Below are positions 1 to 5,400 of a stretch of 6,987 nucleotides of DNA, piece by piece. The notes beneath the pieces were generated by a model. The model worked only from the letters and a program-made list of their open reading frames with translations, had not been told where the DNA came from and ran no database searches. The first letter of the stretch is position 1. Each line of letters begins with the position of its first letter. A program made the translations under genes and the position numbers. The stretch is from Planctomycetota bacterium (lineage in GTDB: Bacteria > Planctomycetota > Phycisphaerae > Phycisphaerales > Phycisphaeraceae). Location: positions 1 through 6,987 of the forward strand of contig JAJUHR010000095.1 in NCBI GenBank assembly GCA_029267795.1. Reading direction: 5' to 3'.

Positions 1-1436
1 GCGATGACCTGGGCGGCCCCGCTGGTCTGCAGCGCCTTGCCGATGCCCAGGGACGCTCCGATGACGACGAGCACGGGCCACTCGATGCTCTGGCGGGCCT
101 CGGGTCCGGTGCAGCAGCGGGTGAGGATCATCAGGCAGGCGGCGAGGAGCCCCGCGGGTAGCATGTCGATCCAATTCATCGCGACGCTGACGACCATGGC
201 GGCGAGGATGAGCAAGGCGAGCCCGGCGCGTTCGTTGCGTGGGGGGGCGGAGTTTTCGACGCGGCTGACGAGGAAGAAGTCCTTGGAGTTACGGCGTTCC
301 TGGACGAAGTCGTTGTGGGCTTCGAGCAGGAGGGTGTCTCCGGGCTGGAGGACGATGTCGCCGATCTTGCCCTCGACGCGTTTGCCGCTGCGGGCGACGG
401 CGATGATGGCGGCGCTGTAGCGGGTGCGGAACTGGCCTTCGCGGATGCTCTTGCCGATGAGCGGGCAGCGGTCGGAGACGACGGCCTCGATGAGGCAGCG
501 TTTGGTGCGGGGTGCTTCGAGCTTGAAGGTTTGGTTGGTGGCGGGGCGGATGCCGCGGATTTTGCGGAGGTCGACGACGGACTCGACGACGCCGACGAAG
601 ACGAGGCGGTCGTCGGCGTGGAGGCGTTCCTGGGGGCCGACGGCGGAGAGGACCTCGCCGTTGCGTTCGATCTCGGCCAGGTAGAGGCCGGGCAGGTGGC
701 GCAGGCCGGCTTTTTCGATGGTCTGCCCGACCAGGGGGCCGTGGGGCTCGACGATCATTTCGACGGTGTATTGGCGGGGGTCCTCGCCGAAGTTGAAGGC
801 GCTCTTGCGTTCGGGGAGGAGCCAGCGGCTGGTCAGGAGGATGTAGGCGAGCCCGCCGATGGCGCAGGGGACGCCGACCCAGGCCAGGTCGAAGATTTTC
901 ATGCTGGGCATGCCGGCGGAGGTGATCAGGCCGTTGACGATGAGGTTGGTGCTGGTGCCGATGAGGGTGCAGATGCCGCCGATGATCGCCGCGTAGCTTA
1001 AGGGGATGAATAGCTTCGAGGGGCTGATGCGGGTTTTCTTGCAGATGTCGTCGACGACGGGCATGAACATGGCGACGACGGGGGTGTTGTTGAGGAAGGC
1101 GCTGAGGAACATGACGGGGACGGTGAGGCGGGTCTGGGCGCCGGAGACGGTTTTGGGGATGCCGATCAGGGGCTGAGTGATCAGGGTCATCGCGCTGGTC
1201 TGGACGAGTCCCATGACGACGACGAAGAGCACGGCCACGGTCAGGAGGCCCTCGTTGCCGAAGCCCGCGACGGCGTCTTTGGCGGAGGGGAGCTTGTCGG
1301 TGCCGGCAAAGGACCCGATGGCGACGAGCAGTGTCAGGCAGCCGACGGCGAGCAGGTCTGGTTGCGCCCAATTGCGCACCAGGCCGGCCATCAGCAGGAT
1401 CACCACCCCGATTGTTACCCATGCTTCCCAGCCCAT
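1..1436 (-). CDS. SLC13/DASS-family permease with two RCK_C (TrkA-C) domains, 3' end cut by window edge
   Basis: This is an inner-membrane anion/sodium symporter-type permease of the SLC13 (DASS) family. The substrate cannot be read from sequence; sulfate, dicarboxylates or another anion are possible. About 478 residues lie in the window and the frame is still open at base 1, so the C-terminal part is missing (relatives are roughly 590-620 aa). Residues 1-210 hold several hydrophobic segments. They include the FLNNTP motif (N116-N117-T118), the counterpart of the family's SNT substrate/Na+ motif, and GTSTN at 160-164. Two RCK_C-type domains follow, about 225-300 (from MIVEPHG) and 313-394 (RCLIEA to SRVE). 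Membrane segments resume near 404 and reach IGASLGIGKAL near the edge. The ATG at 1436 has AAGGA seven bases upstream. It lies 287 bp downstream of the small HTH gene on the same strand. Confidence 0.9.
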   Translation of the reverse strand, partial: MGWEAWVTIGVVILLMAGLVRNWAQPDLLAVGCLTLLVAIGSFAGTDKLPSAKDAVAGFGNEGLLTVAVLFVVVMGLVQTSAMTLITQPLIGIPKTVSGAQTRLTVPVMFLSAFLNNTPVVAMFMPVVDDICKKTRISPSKLFIPLSYAAIIGGICTLIGTSTNLIVNGLITSAGMPSMKIFDLAWVGVPCAIGGLAYILLTSRWLLPERKSAFNFGEDPRQYTVEMIVEPHGPLVGQTIEKAGLRHLPGLYLAEIERNGEVLSAVGPQERLHADDRLVFVGVVESVVDLRKIRGIRPATNQTFKLEAPRTKRCLIEAVVSDRCPLIGKSIREGQFRTRYSAAIIAVARSGKRVEGKIGDIVLQPGDTLLLEAHNDFVQERRNSKDFFLVSRVENSAPPRNERAGLALLILAAMVVSVAMNWIDMLPAGLLAACLMILTRCCTGPEARQSIEWPVLVVIGASLGIGKALQTSGAAQVI

Positions 1437-1573
1437 GCCGTGTTCCTTGTGGAGATTATTCGGTCCGTTGGTCCGCGTGCTTTTCGCACGGGGAGCGGCG
1501 ACGAGACGCCCGCGTTCCACCGACGGATGGAATCGTTATCGGTTCAAAGGGCGTCTCTTCATCGCCGGGCCTA

Positions 1574-1579
1574 ATTATA
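1574..1579 (-). promoter_or_regulatory. Candidate -10 box for the permease gene
   Basis: The minus strand reads a perfect TATAAT here, inside an otherwise GC-rich 287-bp gap. It would start transcription near 1567 and give the permease a leader of about 130 nt. No good -35 hexamer sits 16-18 bp upstream; the best available resembles AAGTCT. The assignment therefore rests on the -10 box and its position alone. I see no gene, RNA or clear terminator elsewhere in 1437-1723. A 6-bp hairpin (1703-1723) directly follows the stop codon of the HTH gene but has no T run. Confidence 0.35.
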
Positions 1580-1723
1580 GGTTGGGCGGTGCTGGAAGAC
1601 TTGGCGCCGGGCCGGTACACCATCAGACGCTTAGGGGTGCAAACCCGGCCGGGGGGATACGGGGATCCAAGGGGCGAGGGCCGGGAGCTGAGCGTGGGCT
1701 GTGTTCAGGGGGATTGGCTGAAC

Positions 1724-1951
1724 TTACTCGGGTCGTTGAGGCGCGAATTCCGCAGGGCGAGCGAGCAGGGAGGCGGCCTTGTTCCGCAGCTTCTGCAAGA
1801 TGAGGCGGATGCGGTTCTCGGGGAGGTTGAGCACCAGGCCGATCTCGGTCGTGGTCAGGTGTTCGAGGTAGAAGAAGACGAGGGTGTACCACTCGATGCG
1901 GTTGAGTGCTTTGAGGAACTCGTGCAGGCGAGCGACCTCGTGGTTGACCAT
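1724..1951 (-). CDS. Small stand-alone sigma-70 region 4-like helix-turn-helix protein (75 aa)
   Basis: This is a 75-residue cytoplasmic protein made almost entirely of one helix-turn-helix of the sigma-70 region 4 type. The pattern runs from LNRIEWYTLVFFYLEHL (16-32) through the first HTH helix TTTEIGLVLNL (33-43) and the turn PEN (44-46). The recognition-type helix starts RIRLILQKLRNK (47-58). The short tail is Ala/Pro-rich. There is no region 2 (core-binding and -10 recognition), so it cannot act as a normal sigma factor. It may be a DNA-binding regulator, a partner of another sigma, or a remnant. The start is well defined: TAA lies in frame five codons upstream of the ATG, and AAAGGG provides a ribosome site with slightly long spacing. 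It sits on the same strand between tRNA-Phe and the permease gene, but the wide gap argues against tight coupling. The fold assignment is by pattern only. Confidence 0.72.
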   Translation of the reverse strand: MVNHEVARLHEFLKALNRIEWYTLVFFYLEHLTTTEIGLVLNLPENRIRLILQKLRNKAASLLARPAEFAPQRPE

Positions 1952-2140
1952 GGCGATGTCCCTTTAAGAGTCAAGCCAGAGCCCCCCACCAAAACCGCAA
2001 TGGAATGTACTCAGTGTGCTGCTCCCGGAGTTTGTGTGCCTCGTGGAAGGATCGGACGAGGCGGTTGGGGGACTTGAAAATCTCGGATGATCCCCCGGAA
2101 GACCCCGGAAAGGGGGTCGGATGGGTGGTCTAAAGGGTAA

Positions 2141-2213
2141 TGGCTAGGGCCGGATTCGAACCGGCGACACCTGCATTTTCAGTGCAGTGCTCTACCAACT
2201 GAGCTACCTAGCC
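2141..2213 (-). tRNA. tRNA-Phe (anticodon GAA)
   Basis: A complete 73-nt cloverleaf is read on the minus strand. The acceptor stem GGCTAGG pairs with CCTAGCC and the discriminator is A. The D stem is GCTC/GAGC with loop AGTTGGTA. The anticodon stem CTGCA/TGCAG encloses loop CTGAAAA, so the anticodon is GAA (Phe). The variable loop is GTGTC, and the T stem GCCGG/CCGGC encloses TTCGAAT. The 3' CCA is not encoded (the next bases are TTA), so a CCA-adding enzyme is required. It is transcribed divergently from rplK. Confidence 0.97.
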
Positions 2214-2252
2214 AGCGGCGTGTGCCCCAAAGCATATCACCGGGGGCCTTAG

Positions 2253-2280
2253 AAGGTACAGGTGGCTGGAGTGGTGTCAA
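2253..2280 (-). promoter_or_regulatory. Probable promoter of tRNA-Phe
   Basis: On the minus strand a perfect -35 hexamer TTGACA (2280-2275) is followed after 16 bp by TACCTT (2258-2253), a weak -10 matching consensus at T1, A2 and T6. Transcription would start near 2246, about 33 nt before the mature tRNA 5' end. That leader length suits a stable-RNA precursor trimmed by RNase P. Confidence 0.45.
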
Positions 2281-2356
2281 ACACGGGGGGAAGCTGTGGG
2301 GGTGAACCGCGGGTTGCCGGCTGTAGCTATTTGAGTGAGTGAGCTGGACTCTCATG

Positions 2357-2394
2357 CACACAGCAGCCTCGCCTTCGGCTTGGCCTGCTGTGTG
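2357..2394. repeat. Long inverted repeat (10-bp outer stem) in the tRNA-Phe/rplK divergent gap
   Basis: CACACAGCAG at 2357-2366 pairs perfectly with CTGCTGTGTG at 2385-2394. Inside, GCC TTC GGC gives a further short stem at 2371-2379, so the whole 38-bp stretch can form one long hairpin. No T run follows on either strand, so it is not a standard intrinsic terminator. It lies 28 bp before the perfect palindrome at 2422-2451. The function is unknown. It could be part of an untranslated RNA, a protein-binding site or an intergenic repeat. Confidence 0.6.
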
Positions 2395-2421
2395 GCACCC
2401 GGTCACTCTCGCGAAAGGAAT

Positions 2422-2451
2422 GAAGCCCATGGAGTGCACTCCATGGGCTTC
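2422..2451. repeat. Perfect 30-bp palindrome upstream of rplK
   Basis: The 15-base arm GAAGCCCATGGAGTG is followed without spacer by its exact reverse complement CACTCCATGGGCTTC. As RNA it would make a 13-bp stem with a TGCA loop. It could serve as a two-sided terminator: the plus strand continues TTGATGGCTTT and the minus strand ATTCCTTT, both only moderately T-rich. It could equally be a dimer-binding operator centred roughly 50 bp before the presumed rplK transcription start. No gene upstream on either strand obviously needs a terminator here, which makes the operator reading worth considering. Confidence 0.75.
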
Positions 2452-2478
2452 TTGATGGCTTTGACCGCGAAAACTTGC

Positions 2479-2484
2479 TATAGT
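2479..2484 (+). promoter_or_regulatory. Candidate -10 box of rplK
   Basis: TATAGT matches the -10 consensus at five of six positions, in the only AT-leaning stretch near the gene. Transcription would start near 2490 and leave a leader of about 60 nt, which contains a 5-bp hairpin (ACCCG/CGGGT, 2509-2521) before the ribosome site. A TTGACC lies upstream, but only 12 bp away, too close to be a standard -35. At 17 bp spacing the sequence is TGGCTT. The call therefore depends on the -10 box. Confidence 0.42.
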
Positions 2485-2551
2485 GCCCGGCTTGACTCGG
2501 CGGGAGCGACCCGTGCCGGGTGGCGTGGCGGGGTGGGTTTGGAGTGCAGCC

Positions 2552-2986
2552 GTGGCAAAGAAGGCGATTGTGTCGCAGTTCAAGATTCAGGCGCCCGGGG
2601 GGCAGGCGACGCCTGCGCCGCCGATCGGTCCGGCGCTGGGTCAGCACGGGGTGAATCCCGGGCAGTTCATCCAGCAGTTCAACGAGCGGACGCGGGCGCT
2701 GAACGGCAAGGTGGTGGCGTGCGTGATCACGGTTTACCAAGACCGCACGTTCGAGTTTGAGGTCAAGAGCCCGCCGACGGCCGTGATGATCAAGGACGCC
2801 CTGGGCCTGCAGAAGGGGTCGGGGGTGCCGAACAAGGAGAAGGTCGGCAAGCTGACGCGTGCGCAGGTGGAGGCGATCGCGAAGGAGAAGGCGAAGGAGA
2901 TGACCGCCCACAGCTTGGAGGCGGTGATGCGCACAGTGATCGGTGCGGCACGGTCGATGGGTGTGACGGTCGAGGGGTTCGAGTGA
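2552..2986 (+). CDS. rplK: 50S ribosomal protein L11
   Basis: L11 binds the GTPase-associated centre of 23S rRNA (helices 43/44) at the base of the stalk, where elongation factors act. The protein is 144 aa, close to the usual 141-142. The N-terminal domain carries the hallmark PAPPIGPALGQHGVN at 21-35. The C-terminal rRNA-binding domain (about 70-144) includes GVPNKEKVGKLTRAQ and ends GAARSMGVTVEGFE. I chose GTG at 2552 because the protein then begins MAKKAIVSQFKIQ as in the family, and GGAG lies seven bases upstream; more upstream codons in the frame look non-coding. It is the first gene of the rplKAJL cluster. No nusG or secE precedes it; instead a divergent tRNA-Phe does. A terminator-like hairpin follows within 100 bp. 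Confidence 0.97.
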   Translation: MAKKAIVSQFKIQAPGGQATPAPPIGPALGQHGVNPGQFIQQFNERTRALNGKVVACVITVYQDRTFEFEVKSPPTAVMIKDALGLQKGSGVPNKEKVGKLTRAQVEAIAKEKAKEMTAHSLEAVMRTVIGAARSMGVTVEGFE

Positions 2987-3045
2987 TTAGGCGGGTGTTC
3001 AGCGCGGCGGATCGTTGGCTCGCCTAGCGCGTTTCGCTGAGATTT

Positions 3046-3087
3046 CACGGCTTGGCAAGCAAGCCGTGGCACCCCGATCGGGGTTTT
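3046..3087 (+). terminator. Hairpin plus terminator-like hairpin between rplK and rplA
   Basis: Two hairpins sit nearly back to back, 60 bp after rplK. The first has an 8-bp perfect stem, CACGGCTT (3046-3053) with AAGCCGTG (3061-3068), and loop GGCAAGC. The second is short: ACCCC-GATC-GGGGT (3071-3084) followed immediately by TTTC, so T runs from 3084 to 3087. That is the layout of a weak intrinsic terminator. It would reduce read-through from rplK into rplA, or act as an attenuator if alternative pairing exists. The second stem is only 5 bp, so termination is probably partial. I saw no convincing promoter between here and rplA. Confidence 0.5.
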
Positions 3088-3277
3088 CAAACAAAGCCCA
3101 GGGCTAAAGAGCCTCGAGGGGGAAGCGGGCTGGATCGGGGATTAGGAGCGGGTTAGGGCAAGCGAACGGGATTCACGCCCACCGGTGAGTGGGGGCTGAC
3201 CACGAGCCAGATCGTGGGAGATTGGACCGGCGGGTCGGCCAACGAGGCTGGGCGCGGGTTGATCGAAAGGAACGTTC

Positions 3278-3961
3278 ATGTCGAAGCACGGGAAGCGGTA
3301 TCGGGCTGACCTAGAGGGTTGGGACGTCAAGGCTGCGGTATCGCTGGCGGATGCGGTGGCGCGCTTGAAGCAGTTCCGCAAGGCCAAGTTCGATCAGACG
3401 ATCAACATCTGCCTGCACCTGGGGATTGATCCGAAGCAGGCGGACCAGTTGGTGCGTGGGGCGGTGGCGCTGCCGCACGGGGTGGGCAAGACCAAGCGGG
3501 TGGTGGCGTTCTGTTCGCCGGACAAGGTGGCGGAGGCGAAGCAGGCGGGGGCGATCGAAGCGGGGGGCGAGGAGCTGGTCAAGAAGGTGGAAGAGGGTTG
3601 GATGGAGTTCGATGTGGCGGTGGCCAGCCCGGAGGTGATGCGGGTGGTGAGCCGACTGGGCCGGACGCTGGGCCCGAAGGGGCTGATGCCGTCGCCCAAG
3701 AGCGGGACGGTGACGCCGAACATCGCCGAGGCGGTGCGGGAGTACGCTGCGGGGAAGGTGGAGTTCCGCAACGACGCGGGGGGGAACGTGCACGCGGTGA
3801 TCGGCAGGCAGAGCTTCGACGCCAAGCAGTTGACCGAGAACGCGCAGGCGTTTATCGAGGCGATCCAGAAGCTCAAGCCGGCGTCGGTCAAGGGCGTGTA
3901 TATCAAGAAGATCAGCCTGGCGGGCACGATGACGCCGGGGGTGCTGGTCAAGCCGGAGTGA
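3278..3961 (+). CDS. rplA: 50S ribosomal protein L1
   Basis: L1 forms the mobile L1 stalk of the large subunit, which assists release of deacylated tRNA from the E site. In many bacteria it also represses translation of its own L11-L1 message. The protein is 227 aa, typical for the family. Visible family blocks are DPKQADQLVRGAVALPHGVGKTKRV (51-75), the signature LGRTLGPKGLMPSPKSGT (127-144), GKVEFRNDAGGNVHAVIG (159-176) and the C-terminal YIKKISLAGTMTPG (208-221). The ATG at 3278 has AAAGGA six bases upstream. It lies 291 bp after rplK, much wider than the few bases seen in enterobacteria. The gap holds hairpins including CCACGA/TCGTGG at 3200-3217. A copy of the L1 rRNA-binding site could lie in this gap, but I cannot identify one by eye. 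Confidence 0.98.
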   Translation: MSKHGKRYRADLEGWDVKAAVSLADAVARLKQFRKAKFDQTINICLHLGIDPKQADQLVRGAVALPHGVGKTKRVVAFCSPDKVAEAKQAGAIEAGGEELVKKVEEGWMEFDVAVASPEVMRVVSRLGRTLGPKGLMPSPKSGTVTPNIAEAVREYAAGKVEFRNDAGGNVHAVIGRQSFDAKQLTENAQAFIEAIQKLKPASVKGVYIKKISLAGTMTPGVLVKPE

Positions 3962-4009
3962 TCCGGGGGTGATCTGGGGGTGGTCCGGGGGTGGTCCGGG
4001 GGCTGGGGG
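3961..4009 (+). repeat. 11-bp tandem repeat with five G5 tracts (G-quadruplex candidate) directly after rplA
   Basis: Four consecutive 11-bp units start at 3961, 3972, 3983 and 3994: ATCCGGGGGTG, ATCTGGGGGTG, GTCCGGGGGTG and GTCCGGGGGCT. A fifth G5 tract follows at 4005-4009. The G5 runs lie at 3965, 3976, 3987, 3998 and 4005, separated by loops of 6, 6, 6 and 2 bases. This fits a stable intramolecular G-quadruplex in the coding-strand RNA or DNA. The array begins at the last base of the rplA stop codon and lies 122 bp before rplJ, where many bacteria have the L10-binding leader. Confidence 0.85.
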
Positions 4010-4027
4010 TGACCGGAGTGGGTTCAT

Positions 4028-4118
4028 CCGGGATGCTGGGGTAGCCCGGGCTGGGTGGTACGCTCCGTGCCGCGGCGGGGTGGGCTCAAAATCGACGCAA
4101 AGCCGAGGGTGAGGCTTT
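4028..4118 (+). promoter_or_regulatory. Structured leader upstream of rplJ
   Basis: Three short perfect hairpins precede rplJ. They are CCGGG/CCCGG (4028-4032 with 4045-4049), GGTACG-CTC-CGTGCC with one G-T pair (4057-4071), and AAAGCC-GAGGGTGA-GGCTTT (4099-4118). The last ends directly before the AAGGGA ribosome site (4119-4124), so its folding could limit ribosome access. In many bacteria L10 (with L7/L12) binds the rplJ leader and represses translation. The position fits such an element, but I cannot confirm the L10-leader consensus or its kink-turn by eye. Confidence 0.4.
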
Positions 4119-4130
4119 AAGGGACTGACG

Positions 4131-4679
4131 ATGAGCAAGCAAGTCAAACAACTGATCACCGAGTCGTATCGGCGGCGGTTCCGCGACGTCGACGGGGCGG
4201 TGCTGGTGGACATCCGCGGGATGAAGTCGAACGAGGTGAACAAGCTCCGCGGGGATCTGTCGAAGCATCGGATCCGGGTAACGGTGGTGAAGAACTCCCT
4301 GGTGAGGCGGGCGGTGACGGGCACGGCGCTGCAGAGGCTGTCGGAGCTGGTGGAAGGGCCGACGTCGGTGGTGTACGGCGGGTCGAGCGTCGTGAGCGTG
4401 GCGCGCGAGTTGCTGGCGCTGGCGAAGCAACTGGAGAGCTTGAAGCTGAAAGGCGCCCTGATGGAGGGCGAGCTTTTCGGGGCCGAGCAGGTCGAGCGGC
4501 TGAGCAAGTACCCGACGCGGGAAGAGGCGCAGTCGCAGGTGGTGACGCTGATGCTCAGCCCGGCGCGGCGGGTGGTGGGGCAGGTCGTCGGGCCCGGCAG
4601 GAAGGTGGCGTCGCTGGTCGAGGCGATCAAGCAAAAGCTGGAAAAGGGCGAGGCGATCCAAGCGGTTGCCGCGGCGTGA
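4131..4679 (+). CDS. rplJ: 50S ribosomal protein L10
   Basis: L10 anchors the L7/L12 stalk: its N-terminal domain binds 23S rRNA next to L11 and its C-terminal helix carries L7/L12 dimers. The protein is 182 aa, within the normal 165-185 range. Family features are AVLVDIRGMKSNEVNKLR (23-40), VTVVKNSLVRRA (50-61), EGPTSVVYG (75-83) and LKLKGALMEGELF (104-116). A C-terminal helix, VASLVEAIKQKLEKGE (159-174), is the expected L7/L12-binding segment. An Ala-rich end follows. The ATG at 4131 has AAGGGA six bases upstream. It lies 169 bp after rplA and 168 bp before rplL, on the same strand. Autogenous repression through the leader is known for the family but is only inferred here. Confidence 0.97.
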   Translation: MSKQVKQLITESYRRRFRDVDGAVLVDIRGMKSNEVNKLRGDLSKHRIRVTVVKNSLVRRAVTGTALQRLSELVEGPTSVVYGGSSVVSVARELLALAKQLESLKLKGALMEGELFGAEQVERLSKYPTREEAQSQVVTLMLSPARRVVGQVVGPGRKVASLVEAIKQKLEKGEAIQAVAAA

Positions 4680-4787
4680 GGTCCACGAGGAGATTGAGCG
4701 AGCTAGCGGCCGGGGTGGGATTCGCCGACGCTGGCGGCGTGAAGGACGGATCAACATCGCGCTTGACTGGCCCGAAGCGGGTTAAAT

Positions 4788-4804
4788 CGGGAGAGCGTCT
4801 CCCG
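4788..4804 (+). promoter_or_regulatory. 7-bp hairpin in the rplJ-rplL gap
   Basis: CGGGAGA (4788-4794), loop GCG, then TCTCCCG (4798-4804) makes a perfect 7-bp stem, 43 bp before the rplL start. No T run follows, so it is not an intrinsic terminator. It might protect or process the message so that rplL is made in excess, as stalk stoichiometry requires. A TTGACT at 4763-4768 has no matching -10 at normal spacing, so I do not call a separate rplL promoter. Confidence 0.35.
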
Positions 4805-4847
4805 GCCTCTCAAGCGGAAAAGTTTCGAGGCAGTAAAGGGTATTGAC

Positions 4848-5270
4848 ATGGCAGAGGAAGCAGCGGTGATGGAAGTTTCGGCAGAGATCAAGGCCCTGGG
4901 CGACAAGCTGGTGGGCTTGACCCTCAAGCAGGCGGTGGACTTGGGGAACTACCTCAAGAACACGTACGGGATCGAGCCGGCGGGCGGCGGGGCTGTGGTG
5001 ATGGCTGGGCCGGCGGGCGGGGCGGCGGGCGGCGCCGGAGCTGCGGCGGCGGAGGAAAAGACCAGCTTCGACGTGATCCTCAAGAGCGGCGGCGAGAAGA
5101 AGATTCAGGTCATCAAGGTCGTCCGCGAGGCGACCGGGCTGGGCCTGAAGGAAGCCAAGGACTTGGTCGAAGGGGCCCCCAAGCCGGTGAAGACGGGCCT
5201 GGGCAAGCAGGAGGCTGAAGGGTTGGCTGCCAAGCTCAAGGAGCAGGGTGCCGAGGTCGAGATCAAGTAG
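4848..5270 (+). CDS. rplL: 50S ribosomal protein L7/L12
   Basis: L7/L12 is the multi-copy stalk protein that recruits and stimulates translational GTPases. The protein is 140 aa, longer than the common 120-130, because of a long N-terminus and hinge. The N-terminal dimerisation and L10-binding domain spans about 8-45 (LGDKLVGLTLKQAVDLGNYLK). A flexible Gly/Ala hinge covers about 45-70. The globular factor-binding domain starts near 71 (KTSFDVILKSGGEKK) and contains IKVVREATGLGLKEAKDLVEG (89-109). The ATG at 4848 has AAAGGG seven bases upstream. A second in-frame ATG at residue 8 lacks as good a ribosome site. It is the last gene of the cluster and is followed 34 bp later by a strong terminator; rpoB does not follow. 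Confidence 0.98.
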   Translation: MAEEAAVMEVSAEIKALGDKLVGLTLKQAVDLGNYLKNTYGIEPAGGGAVVMAGPAGGAAGGAGAAAAEEKTSFDVILKSGGEKKIQVIKVVREATGLGLKEAKDLVEGAPKPVKTGLGKQEAEGLAAKLKEQGAEVEIK

Positions 5271-5304
5271 CCCGGTGCGGTGGGCTTGCGATCGCATCGC
5301 ATCG

Positions 5305-5337
5305 AACGCCGCGTGACGCAGCGCGGCGTTTTTATTT
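5305..5337 (+). terminator. Intrinsic terminator of the rplKAJL cluster
   Basis: A 9-bp perfect GC-rich stem, AACGCCGCG (5305-5313) with CGCGGCGTT (5322-5330), encloses the 8-base loop TGACGCAG. TTTATTT follows directly. This is a textbook rho-independent terminator placed 34 bp after the rplL stop codon. It separates the ribosomal cluster from the downstream reductase gene. Confidence 0.92.
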
Positions 5338-5400
5338 GTGGGGGACGCTTATGCTGGCAGCGGTGGTGGCGGGGTTCGTGTCCGCGAGTTGACGTATCAT

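Noticed and set aside
289..1422. Long minus-strand open frame in another phase, very rich in Arg and Pro
   Set aside because: Its composition is typical of an out-of-frame read of GC-rich DNA. The permease frame over the same stretch has membrane segments and family motifs.
1476..1490. CGTGC-TTTTC-GCACG hairpin upstream of the permease gene
   Set aside because: It has a 5-bp stem with no tail and no conserved context. This is common by chance in GC-rich sequence.
2101..2118. GACCCC/GGGGTC hairpin just downstream of tRNA-Phe on the minus strand
   Set aside because: The 6-bp stem could end the tRNA transcript, but the following bases are TTCCGGGGG with no T run. The support is too weak to call a terminator.
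1970..2132. Minus-strand open frame just after tRNA-Phe, containing EIFKSPNRLVRSFHEAH and ending at a TGA
   Set aside because: It looks protein-like, but it has no ATG, GTG or TTG start between its bounding stops and is short. It may be chance or a decayed remnant.
2492..2497. TTGACT as a -35 box for rplK
   Set aside because: No -10-like sequence lies 16-18 bp downstream; the bases there are GC-rich.
3311..4630. Long minus-strand open frame antisense to rplA and rplJ
   Set aside because: It lies over two unmistakable ribosomal protein genes and has low-complexity His/Arg/Pro content, so it is a shadow of their codon bias.
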